This document shows positions 1 through 6,481 of a DNA stretch of 9,758 nt, piece by piece. Every line of letters starts with the position of its first letter. The first letter of the stretch is position 1. The stretch covers positions 1 to 9,758 of the forward strand of contig CAYRHS010000117.1 in the NCBI GenBank assembly GCA_964424125.1, written 5' to 3'. The notes below the pieces were generated by a model. That model searched no databases, was not told the DNA's origin, and was given only the letters and a program-made list of their open reading frames with translations. A program made the translations under genes and the position numbers. The stretch comes from CAYRHS01 sp964424125 (lineage in GTDB: Bacteria > Actinomycetota > Acidimicrobiia > IMCC26256 > JAOSJL01).

Positions 1-984
<984 letters not shown>

Positions 985-1053
985 CCGAGGGGTGCACCAC
1001 GGCTGTCGGATCCCGCACCGACGCCTAACTGTGGATCCCAGAGACGTTCGTCA

Positions 1054-1066
1054 GCGCGGGCCGCGC
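1054..1066. terminator. Possible GC hairpin between convergent genes
   Basis: In the 148-bp gap between the converging lepA and desaturase genes there is a short dyad, GCGCG-GGC-CGCGC, that could form a 5-bp stem with a 3-nt loop. It has no U-tract on either strand. Being symmetrical, it could act in both directions as a tractless terminator, but the stem is short and such dyads arise by chance in GC-rich DNA. An 8-bp palindrome, GGTGCACC, lies nearer lepA at 991-998. I see no other gene-like content in the gap. Confidence 0.2.
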
Positions 1067-1132
1067 CACCGAGGATCGGACCCTTCGGGCATGGCTCGAC
1101 GCTACCCGTGCGGGGCGGAGCGGACCGGGGGG

Positions 1133-2161
1133 TCAGCCTGACGCGAGGGTGCGCCAGAGCGCGCGGTAGTTGGGATAGATCACCTCGGGTCGGACCCAAC
1201 CCGCGGCCACGAGCCCGTCGTGCAGCCGGGGCAGGTGCTGGAACGGCACGCCCGAGTCCACGTGGTGGGCCAGGTGCCAGCCCGTGTTGTAGGGAACGAA
1301 CCAGAAGCGGGCGAGCAGGCCCTGCTCCACGTGGTGCGTCGTCTCGCGCCGGTCGTCCGAGCGCTGCATCCCTCCGTGCTCGGCGATGGCGCGCAGCCGG
1401 TTGATCACGCGCCACACGGTCATCCACGGCGCGAGCCAGAGGATCGGGTAGACCCACCACGCCCCCACGACCCACAGCGTCGCCCACAGGACGAGCTGGA
1501 CGGCGATGATCCGTGTCGCGACGGGCCGGCCGCGCTTGCTGCCGAGGGCCACGAGGAGGGCCTTCAGGTTGCTCCATCCCGACACGAAGAAGGCGTCGCG
1601 CAACAGCTTGCGTCGCATCGAGGCGCGGGTGACCGGATAGTTGGCGTAGAGCACGAGGTCGGGCTCGTCGGGGCCGAACTCGTCGCGGTGATGGGCCATG
1701 TGGCCCCGGCGGTAGATGTCGAGCGGGATGAAGCCCGGATAGCCGAGGAGCCACCGTCCGACGAAGTCGTTCGCGCGCTTGTTCGAGAAGAGGAGTCGGT
1801 GCGCGGCCTCGTGGGTGAGGATCCCGAACAGCGCGAAGGCACGGCCCATGAGCAGGAACGCCGCTGCGTACGCGACGGGACGGTCGATCCAGATCGCGAG
1901 CGCGACGACACCGAACGACTGGAGCCAGACCGCGAGCACGTTGCCCACATTGCGGAGGTTGGGGATGCGGCGCAGCTCGTCGCGCAACGGCGGCCGGGGC
2001 CGGCCGCTCTCGCTGAGCGAGCCGTGGGGCAGGGTCTCGGGCAGGAGCTCCTGCGGCGGCACCATGCCGCCTGTGCGGATCCCCGGCGCGACCTCCTCAC
2101 CCGTGTGCGCCCAGCTCCCGGGCTCGATGGCCGACGCCGTCGTCGTGGTGGTCCGAGCCAT
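1133..2161 (-). CDS. Membrane fatty-acid desaturase (di-iron, histidine-box family)
   Basis: A 342-residue protein of the membrane fatty-acid desaturase family, which uses O2 and an electron donor to put a double bond into acyl chains at the cytoplasmic membrane. All three histidine clusters are present: HEAAH (117-121), HMAHH (154-158) and HLAHH (296-300). Further His residues in AEHGG (260-264) and ETTHH (273-277) are typical of the family. Hydrophobic segments lie at about 73-93, 96-115 and 214-253. The first 60 residues are polar and probably disordered, beginning with a threonine run. The ATG at 2161 has no Shine-Dalgarno sequence, but a -10-like TAATCT sits exactly where it would start the mRNA on the A of this ATG. 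A later start at Met33 is possible and would keep all the boxes. The gene is divergent from the PaaX-like regulator, 26 bp away, which suggests local control. Substrate and regiospecificity cannot be read from the sequence. Confidence 0.92.
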   Translation of the reverse strand: MARTTTTTASAIEPGSWAHTGEEVAPGIRTGGMVPPQELLPETLPHGSLSESGRPRPPLRDELRRIPNLRNVGNVLAVWLQSFGVVALAIWIDRPVAYAAAFLLMGRAFALFGILTHEAAHRLLFSNKRANDFVGRWLLGYPGFIPLDIYRRGHMAHHRDEFGPDEPDLVLYANYPVTRASMRRKLLRDAFFVSGWSNLKALLVALGSKRGRPVATRIIAVQLVLWATLWVVGAWWVYPILWLAPWMTVWRVINRLRAIAEHGGMQRSDDRRETTHHVEQGLLARFWFVPYNTGWHLAHHVDSGVPFQHLPRLHDGLVAAGWVRPEVIYPNYRALWRTLASG

Positions 2162-2196
2162 GGGGCTAGATTACAGATCCAAGTCATATGACACAA
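2161..2196. promoter_or_regulatory. Predicted divergent promoter of desaturase and PaaX-like gene
   Basis: On the minus strand a promoter fits well: TTGTGT as -35 (2196-2191), a 17-bp spacer, TAATCT as -10 (2173-2168), then six bases and the desaturase ATG. This predicts a leaderless transcript. On the plus strand TAGATT (2167-2172) could be a -10 for the regulator gene, with a start near 2179-2180 and a leader of about 8 nt; its -35 is poor. The two -10 elements overlap in the 7-mer TAGATTA, the geometry known for symmetric bidirectional promoters. This was read by eye and not tested. Confidence 0.5.
2183..2192. promoter_or_regulatory. Candidate operator: perfect palindrome GTCATATGAC
   Basis: A perfect 10-bp palindrome lies in the -35/-10 spacer of the predicted desaturase promoter and overlaps the ATG (2188-2190) of the PaaX-like gene. 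A protein bound here would block the desaturase promoter and sit just downstream of the regulator's own start site. The neighbouring regulator is the natural candidate to bind it, but that is inference; the sequence does not match the E. coli PaaX site as I recall it. Confidence 0.42.
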
Positions 2197-3018
2197 GATC
2201 GTAAGAGCGCGGCTCCGGAGGCCCGACCGTTCACCGCCCGGTCGGTGATCGCGAGCACGCTGCTCGGAGTGGAGCCCCCGCGGCTCCCGAGCCGGCAGCT
2301 CGTGCTGGCGGGCGAGCTCTTCGGCATTGCCGAGGGGACGATCCGGGTGGCCCTCTCGCGGATGGTGGCCGACGGCGAGCTGCGGGCGGAGGACGGCTGG
2401 TACCGGCTGGTGGGACCGCTGCTCGAGCGCCAGGCCCGCCAGCAGGAGGGCCGACGCCCCGATCTGCGGCCCTGGGACGGCCGGTGGGTGATGGCGATCG
2501 TGGATCTCGAGCGGCGAGCTGCGGGCGCGCGCAGCGAGCTCCGGGAAGCGATGCGGCGACTGCGATTCGGGGAGCTGCGCGAGGGAGTGTGGCTGCGCCC
2601 CGACAACCTCGACGTCGGGCGGCTGCCCGACGCGCAGCGAATGCTGGACGCTCAGTGCCGCCGCTTCCTCGCCGAGCTGCCGGAGCACGACGATCCGGGC
2701 CTGTTGGCGGCAACGCTCTGGGACCTGGACGGATGGGCCGCGATTGCGGATGCATACCGGGAAGCGCTCGCGCCGCTGACCTCGCGGCTCGAGGCGGGGG
2801 ACACGGACGCGCTCGCGCCGGGGTTCGAGCTCTCGGCCGCGGTGCTGCGTCACCTCCTCGCGGACCCGTTGCTGCCGACCGAGCTGCTGTTGCGGGACTG
2901 GCCCGGCGAGCGGCTGCGCTCGCAGTACGAGCGCACCGACGCGGCCTTCAAGGCGCTGTGGCGGGAGGTCTTCAGGGACTCGGATCGCGAGGAAGGCCGA
3001 GCACGCGTTCGCCGATGA
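2188..3018 (+). CDS. PaaX-family transcriptional regulator
   Basis: A 276-residue PaaX-type regulator. PaaX in E. coli represses phenylacetate catabolism and is released by phenylacetyl-CoA, so the family is associated with acyl-CoA ligands. The N-terminal winged helix spans about 16-78 (ARSVIASTLLG, then GIAEGTIRVALSRMVADGEL). The central domain follows from about 95 (PWDGRWVMAIVDL to GVWLRPDNL). The C-terminal domain runs to about 262 (LWDLDGW, then LLADPLLPTELLLRDWPG). The ATG start at 2188 is preferred over GTG at 2245 because the conserved ARSVIASTLLG helix begins before the latter. No paa catabolic genes are nearby. The neighbours are a desaturase (divergent) and an acyl-CoA dehydrogenase (convergent), which suggests control of fatty-acid metabolism. 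The last 47 bp overlap the end of the acyl-CoA dehydrogenase gene on the other strand; the tail after WREVF is charged and looks non-conserved. Confidence 0.88.
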   Translation: MTQDRKSAAPEARPFTARSVIASTLLGVEPPRLPSRQLVLAGELFGIAEGTIRVALSRMVADGELRAEDGWYRLVGPLLERQARQQEGRRPDLRPWDGRWVMAIVDLERRAAGARSELREAMRRLRFGELREGVWLRPDNLDVGRLPDAQRMLDAQCRRFLAELPEHDDPGLLAATLWDLDGWAAIADAYREALAPLTSRLEAGDTDALAPGFELSAAVLRHLLADPLLPTELLLRDWPGERLRSQYERTDAAFKALWREVFRDSDREEGRARVRR

Positions 3019-4114
3019 TGTTGCGTTGCACCTCGGCGGTGCCGCCACCGATCGTGAGCGCGGGGGAGAAGAGGAACCCCGACGCCCACGACGTGGTTGG
3101 CACACCGAACGGTCCGGCATCACGCAGCACCGCGTGCGTTCCTGCGAGCGCGAGCGCGGCTGCGAAGACGTGTTGGCCGTGCTCGTCCGAGAGCGCCTTG
3201 CGCACCGACGCCTCCGGTCCCGGCTCGAGCCCGCGCATGCGGGCCGAGAGCGTTCGCAGGCGGATCAGCCGCAGCACCTCGGCCTCGATGTAGAGGCCGG
3301 CCAGCTGCTGGCGGAGGACCGGATCTCCGACTCCGCCCTCGTCACGGACGAGGTCGAGGAGGTCGTGCGCGGTGGGGCCCATGCCCCACAGGGCGCCCTC
3401 GCCGGAGAGCGACACGCGCTCGTTGCCGAGCGTGACCTTCGCCAGGCGCCATCCGTCGCCCTCGTTGCCCACACGGTGCGCGACCGGGACTCGCACGTCA
3501 TCGAGGAACACCTCGTTGAACTCGGCGGTCCCTGTCATCTGGCGGATCGGGCGTACCGTGATGCCCGGGGTCTGCATGTCGACGACGAAGTACGAGATGC
3601 CCCGGTGCGCCTCCGCTCCCGGGTCGGTGCGCGCGAGGAGGATGCCGAAGCGGGACTCGTGCGCGAACGTGGTCCAGATCTTCTGGCCGGAGACGACGTA
3701 GACGTCGCCGTCCCGGACCGCGGTCGTCGCGAGACCGGCGAGGTCGCTCCCGGCGCCGGGCTCGCTGAAGAGCTGGCACCAGAGCTCGGATCCGTCGAGG
3801 ATGCCGGGCAGCCACCGAGCTTGCTGCTCGTCGGTCCCGGCGACGAGCAGCGTGGGTCCGGCCCACCCGATGCCGATGGGGTTCGCCGGTCGCGGGACAC
3901 CCGCGGCCCGGAGCTCCTGGTCGATCACGAGCTGCTCCGCGGGGGAGGCATCCAGACCCCAGGGCCTCGGCCAGTGCGGCGCCACGAAACCAGCCGACGC
4001 CAGTCGACGGTTCCAGTCCGGCGGCGTGTCCCCACGTTCGTCGAGATGCTCGGCGAGAAAGGCGCGCACGTCGGTTCGGGTTCGCTCTGCTTCGGGAGGC
4101 AGGTCCACGAGCAT
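2972..4114 (-). CDS. Acyl-CoA dehydrogenase (FadE-type flavoprotein)
   Basis: A 380-residue acyl-CoA dehydrogenase, the usual family length. These enzymes use FAD to form the alpha,beta double bond of an acyl-CoA and pass electrons to ETF. The order is: N-terminal helical domain (1-110), FAD/substrate-binding beta domain with QLFSEPGAGSDLAGL (114-128), SGQKIWTT (142-149) and FNEVFLDDVRVP (199-210), then the C-terminal helical domain ending in IGGGTAEVQRNIIGERVLGLPR (355-376). In medium-chain enzymes the catalytic Glu precedes GT in this last motif; here glycine (357) stands there. The base must therefore sit elsewhere, for example near Glu239, or this subunit may need a partner. The substrate is unknown: fatty acid, branched-chain or steroid side chain are all possible. 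The ATG at 4114 lacks a Shine-Dalgarno sequence but has a leaderless-type -10 (TAGCCT) like that of the desaturase. The 3' end overlaps the PaaX-like gene. Confidence 0.93.
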   Translation of the reverse strand: MLVDLPPEAERTRTDVRAFLAEHLDERGDTPPDWNRRLASAGFVAPHWPRPWGLDASPAEQLVIDQELRAAGVPRPANPIGIGWAGPTLLVAGTDEQQARWLPGILDGSELWCQLFSEPGAGSDLAGLATTAVRDGDVYVVSGQKIWTTFAHESRFGILLARTDPGAEAHRGISYFVVDMQTPGITVRPIRQMTGTAEFNEVFLDDVRVPVAHRVGNEGDGWRLAKVTLGNERVSLSGEGALWGMGPTAHDLLDLVRDEGGVGDPVLRQQLAGLYIEAEVLRLIRLRTLSARMRGLEPGPEASVRKALSDEHGQHVFAAALALAGTHAVLRDAGPFGVPTTSWASGFLFSPALTIGGGTAEVQRNIIGERVLGLPRDPSP

Positions 4115-4126
4115 GGGGCGAGGCTA
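4112..4126 (-). promoter_or_regulatory. Predicted leaderless core promoter of acyl-CoA dehydrogenase gene
   Basis: Reading the minus strand, TAGCCT (4126-4121) is followed by CGCCCC and then the ATG. The spacing puts the transcript start on the A of the ATG. It is identical at 12 of 15 positions to the equivalent stretch at the desaturase start (2173-2159). No good -35 is visible, and the upstream dyad at 4147-4169 occupies that region. Confidence 0.45.
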
Positions 4127-4146
4127 TTCGGACCCCGAATCGCGAG

Positions 4147-4169
4147 CGGTCACAATGGACGTGTGACCG
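4147..4169. promoter_or_regulatory. Strong dyad with 8-bp perfect arms over hemW start (candidate operator)
   Basis: The arms CGGTCACA (4147-4154) and TGTGACCG (4162-4169) are perfect reverse complements around the 7-bp spacer ATGGACG. The dyad lies 33-55 bp upstream of the predicted acyl-CoA dehydrogenase transcript start and covers the hemW GTG codon (4163-4165). It looks like a dimeric regulator site, and it could also form a hairpin in an hemW mRNA. The half-site core GTCA/TGAC also occurs in the 2183-2192 palindrome, but with different spacing. The binding protein is unknown. A weak hemW -10, CACAAT (4151-4156), lies inside it. Confidence 0.5.
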
Positions 4170-5311
4170 ACGGCTTCGGTGTCTACGTGCACGTCCCGTT
4201 CTGTGCGCGACGGTGCGACTACTGCGACTTCGCGACCTGGACCGATCGTGCCCATCTCGTCGATGCCTACGTCGACGCGTGCGTAACCGACCTGCGGCGA
4301 CGGGAGGACGAGGGCCGTGCCCGGCCTGCCACGACCGTGTTCTTCGGCGGGGGCACGCCCTCGCTGCTCGAGGCCGACCAGCTCGCTGCGATCCTCGAGG
4401 CGATCGCCCGTCGCCCGGGAGCGGAGGTCACCGTCGAATGCAATCCGGACAGCGTCGATCCCCACAAGCTGCACGCGTATCGGCGTGCCGGCGTCAATCG
4501 GATCTCGCTCGGCGTCCAATCGACGGCCCCGCACGTGCTCGCGGCGCTCGGTCGGACCCACGAGCGCGGGAACGTCGTCCGCGCGGTGGAGTGGGCTCGG
4601 GTGGCCGGCATCGCGTCGATCAGCGTCGACGTCGTGTACGGAGCCCACGGTGAGTCGATGTCCGATTGGCGTCGGAGCATCGAGGACGTGCTCGAGCTCC
4701 GGCCGGAGCACGTGAGTGCGTACGCGCTCACGGTCGAGCCCGGGACGCCGCTCGGCGGCCGCGTGGCGACCGACGCCACTCCGCCGCCCGACGACGACGA
4801 TCAAGCAGCGAAGTACGAGCTCGCCGACGACCTCTTGGGACACGCCGGGTTGGAGTGGTACGAGCTGTCGAACTTCGCCCGGACCGGCCACGAGAGCCGC
4901 CACAACCTCCTGTACTGGTCGAGTGGCGAGTACCTCGGGATCGGCTGCGCGGCGCACGGTCACCGACGCGGTCGTCGATGGTGGAACGTCCGCACTCCCG
5001 AGCGCTACATCGCCGCGGTCCGACGCGGCCGTTCGCCGGAGGCGGGCGCGGAAATCCTCGACGCGCCCACCCGGGCGGACGAAGCGCTCATGCTCGGGCT
5101 CCGGACACGCCACGGGGTGGAGGTTCCCGACGGCTCGGCGGGTCGGGCCGCCGCTCGTCTGGTCGACTCCGGGCACCTCGAGCGTCGGGACGGCCGGATC
5201 CGGCTCACCCGAACCGGTCGGCTCCTGGCCACGGCCGTCACGACGGAGCTCGTGGGCGGGGATCGCACGCCGGCCGCGCGTTGGCAGTCGGTAGAATCGA
5301 GTGCCAGGTGA
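4163..5311 (+). CDS. hemW: Radical SAM heme chaperone HemW
   Basis: A 382-residue HemW, once annotated as oxygen-independent coproporphyrinogen III oxidase (HemN-like) and now regarded as a heme chaperone that delivers heme to membrane proteins. The radical-SAM cluster motif CARRCDYC gives Cys14, Cys18 and Cys21 (CxxxCxxC). Then come FFGGGTPSLL (60-69, SAM binding), VECNPDS (91-97), RISLGVQS (113-120) and the HemW heme-binding motif HNLLYW (247-252), followed by the C-terminal winged-helix-like domain to about 365. The residue after the third Cys region is Phe (CDF), as in HemW, not the extra Cys of true HemN. The GTG start at 4163 gives the family length and places VYVHVPFC at residues 7-14. 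The open frame further upstream only runs antisense through the acyl-CoA dehydrogenase gene. Its last codons carry the CIRCE operator of hrcA. Confidence 0.93.
   Translation: MTDGFGVYVHVPFCARRCDYCDFATWTDRAHLVDAYVDACVTDLRRREDEGRARPATTVFFGGGTPSLLEADQLAAILEAIARRPGAEVTVECNPDSVDPHKLHAYRRAGVNRISLGVQSTAPHVLAALGRTHERGNVVRAVEWARVAGIASISVDVVYGAHGESMSDWRRSIEDVLELRPEHVSAYALTVEPGTPLGGRVATDATPPPDDDDQAAKYELADDLLGHAGLEWYELSNFARTGHESRHNLLYWSSGEYLGIGCAAHGHRRGRRWWNVRTPERYIAAVRRGRSPEAGAEILDAPTRADEALMLGLRTRHGVEVPDGSAGRAAARLVDSGHLERRDGRIRLTRTGRLLATAVTTELVGGDRTPAARWQSVESSAR
5281..5307 (+). promoter_or_regulatory. CIRCE operator (HrcA binding site) inside hemW 3' end
   Basis: TTGGCAGTC (5281-5289), nine bases, GAGTGCCAG (5299-5307). 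This has the exact 9-9-9 layout of CIRCE (consensus TTAGCACTC-N9-GAGTGCTAA). The right arm equals the GC-adapted form GAGTGCCAG. The left arm pairs with it at 7 of 9 positions. It lies in the last codons of hemW, about 60 bp before the chosen hrcA start. HrcA is known to bind CIRCE and repress its own operon, so autoregulation of hrcA-dnaJ(-rsmE) is expected. Confidence 0.85.
5292..5297 (+). promoter_or_regulatory. Predicted hrcA promoter -10 within CIRCE spacer
   Basis: TAGAAT matches the TATAAT consensus at five of six bases and lies wholly inside the 9-bp CIRCE spacer. HrcA binding would then cover the -10 directly. The start would be near 5304, leaving a leader of about 63 nt before GTG 5368. 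No convincing -35 is seen at the usual distance. Confidence 0.5.
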
Positions 5312-5355
5312 AACCGGCCGTGCTCGTGACGCCCACCGAGGCAGCGGACCGGCCC

Positions 5356-5361
5356 GGGAGG
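5356..5361 (+). promoter_or_regulatory. Ribosome binding site that decides the hrcA start
   Basis: GGGAGG lies six bases before GTG 5368. The competing in-frame GTG at 5308 overlaps the hemW stop (GTGA) and would add 20 residues, but it would lie inside the predicted transcript only marginally and lacks an equally good site. Confidence 0.7.
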
Positions 5362-5367
5362 CAAGCC

Positions 5368-6462
5368 GTGTCCGAGCTTCGTTGGCAGCTCCGTCCACAA
5401 CTTCGTCCGCAGCCCGAGACCCGCGGTGACGTCGAGGTCCGTCTCGATTCGCGGAAGTCGGCGATCCTGCGAGCCCTGGTCGAGCAGTACGTGACTGCCG
5501 CGCAACCCGTGGGCTCCCACTCGATCGCGATCGATCCGGACGTCGCGGTCTCGAGCGCAACCGTGCGCAACGAGCTGGCGCAGCTCGAGGACCTGGGGCT
5601 CGTGGAGCAGCCCCACACCTCGGCCGGGCGTGTGCCGACCCAGCTCGGGTACCGGTGCTTCGTCGACCAGCTCGCGGCCGCGGGACGTCTGAGCGCCAGC
5701 CAGCGACAGGCGGTCAGCTTCTTCTTCGCCTCCCCGCACGACTCGCTGGCCGGGCTGCTGGAGGAGACGAGCCACCTCCTCGCCCAGCTGAGCGACCACG
5801 CCGGCGTCGTGGTGTGCCCCAAGCCGGACGTGGCGACGGTCCGGAGCCTGCACCTGACACCGATCGCGGACGACATCGTCGTAGCGGTCGCGGTCTGCTC
5901 CGACGGCGCGGTGGAGCGAGAGGCGGTACGCCTCACGGAGCCGATCGATGCCGCGCACGTGGGCGCGGCCGAGGATCTGGCCGCGTCAGGGATCGTGCAC
6001 GCACCGCCGGGCGCTCCGCGACGTGTCGCCTCCAGCGGTCGGCCCGCCGTCGACGCGGTCGCGCAACAGGTGCATGCCGCGTTCGCTCGACACACTGCCG
6101 GCTCCGACGAACCGTGCTTCGTGGGTGGCACGAGCCGGATCGCCGCGGAGCAGGACGACTTCTCGGAAGGCGAGGTGGCGGAGCTCCTCGACCTGCTCGA
6201 GCAGCCGGCAGTCGTCGCGCAGGAGTTGCGCGATCATCCCGTCGAAGACGTCACCGTGAGGATCGGCTCGGAGAACGATCTCTTCGAGCTGCGCGACTGC
6301 GCCGTAGTCCTCGCGCCCTATTCGGCAGGCGAGTCGGTACTCGGTTCACTCGGTGTTCTCGGTCCGACGCGAATGGACTACGGGCGGGCGATGGGCGTGG
6401 TCACGCACGTCTCCGACCAACTCGGTCGAACGCTCGCGACGTACAGGACCACACCGCGATGA
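5368..6462 (+). CDS. hrcA: Heat-inducible transcription repressor HrcA
   Basis: A 364-residue HrcA, slightly longer than the usual 340 or so. It represses chaperone genes by binding CIRCE and loses activity when GroE is titrated by unfolded protein. The winged-helix DNA-binding part spans about 24-99 (LDSRKSAILRALVEQYV, then VSSATVRNELAQLEDLGLVEQ and TSAGRVPTQLGYRCFVDQL). The GAF-like and dimerisation region follows. The family signature GSLGVLGPTRMDYGRAMGVV (326-345) closes it. The start GTG 5368 is chosen for its strong ribosome binding site. The first 20 residues are an extra, polar tail containing a short repeat, QLRPQLRPQ, not expected in the family. The upstream CIRCE indicates autoregulation. 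Downstream dnaJ is 19 bp away, as in the actinobacterial hrcA-dnaJ2 arrangement; grpE and dnaK are not in between. Confidence 0.95.
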   Translation: MSELRWQLRPQLRPQPETRGDVEVRLDSRKSAILRALVEQYVTAAQPVGSHSIAIDPDVAVSSATVRNELAQLEDLGLVEQPHTSAGRVPTQLGYRCFVDQLAAAGRLSASQRQAVSFFFASPHDSLAGLLEETSHLLAQLSDHAGVVVCPKPDVATVRSLHLTPIADDIVVAVAVCSDGAVEREAVRLTEPIDAAHVGAAEDLAASGIVHAPPGAPRRVASSGRPAVDAVAQQVHAAFARHTAGSDEPCFVGGTSRIAAEQDDFSEGEVAELLDLLEQPAVVAQELRDHPVEDVTVRIGSENDLFELRDCAVVLAPYSAGESVLGSLGVLGPTRMDYGRAMGVVTHVSDQLGRTLATYRTTPR

Positions 6463-6481
6463 TCGGAAGCGAGCGGCGAGG

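Noticed and set aside
985..1132. Possible tRNA or small RNA gene in the lepA/desaturase gap
   Set aside because: No cloverleaf, CCA end or strong stem-loop with U-tract. Only short GC dyads are seen.
2245..2247. GTG as alternative start of the PaaX-like gene
   Set aside because: It would cut into the first conserved helix of the winged-helix domain.
3026..4162. Long open frame on the + strand upstream of and in frame with hemW
   Set aside because: It runs antisense through the acyl-CoA dehydrogenase gene, has no recognisable domain, and HemW is full length from GTG 4163.
5308..5367. GTG 5308 as the hrcA start (GTGA overlap with the hemW stop)
   Set aside because: GTG 5368 has a far better ribosome binding site and gives a length nearer the family norm. 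The earlier start cannot be fully excluded.
4124..5560. 478-codon open frame on the - strand across hemW
   Set aside because: High-GC antisense frame. The + strand reading is a clear HemW followed by HrcA, and this frame is arginine/proline-rich with no family pattern.
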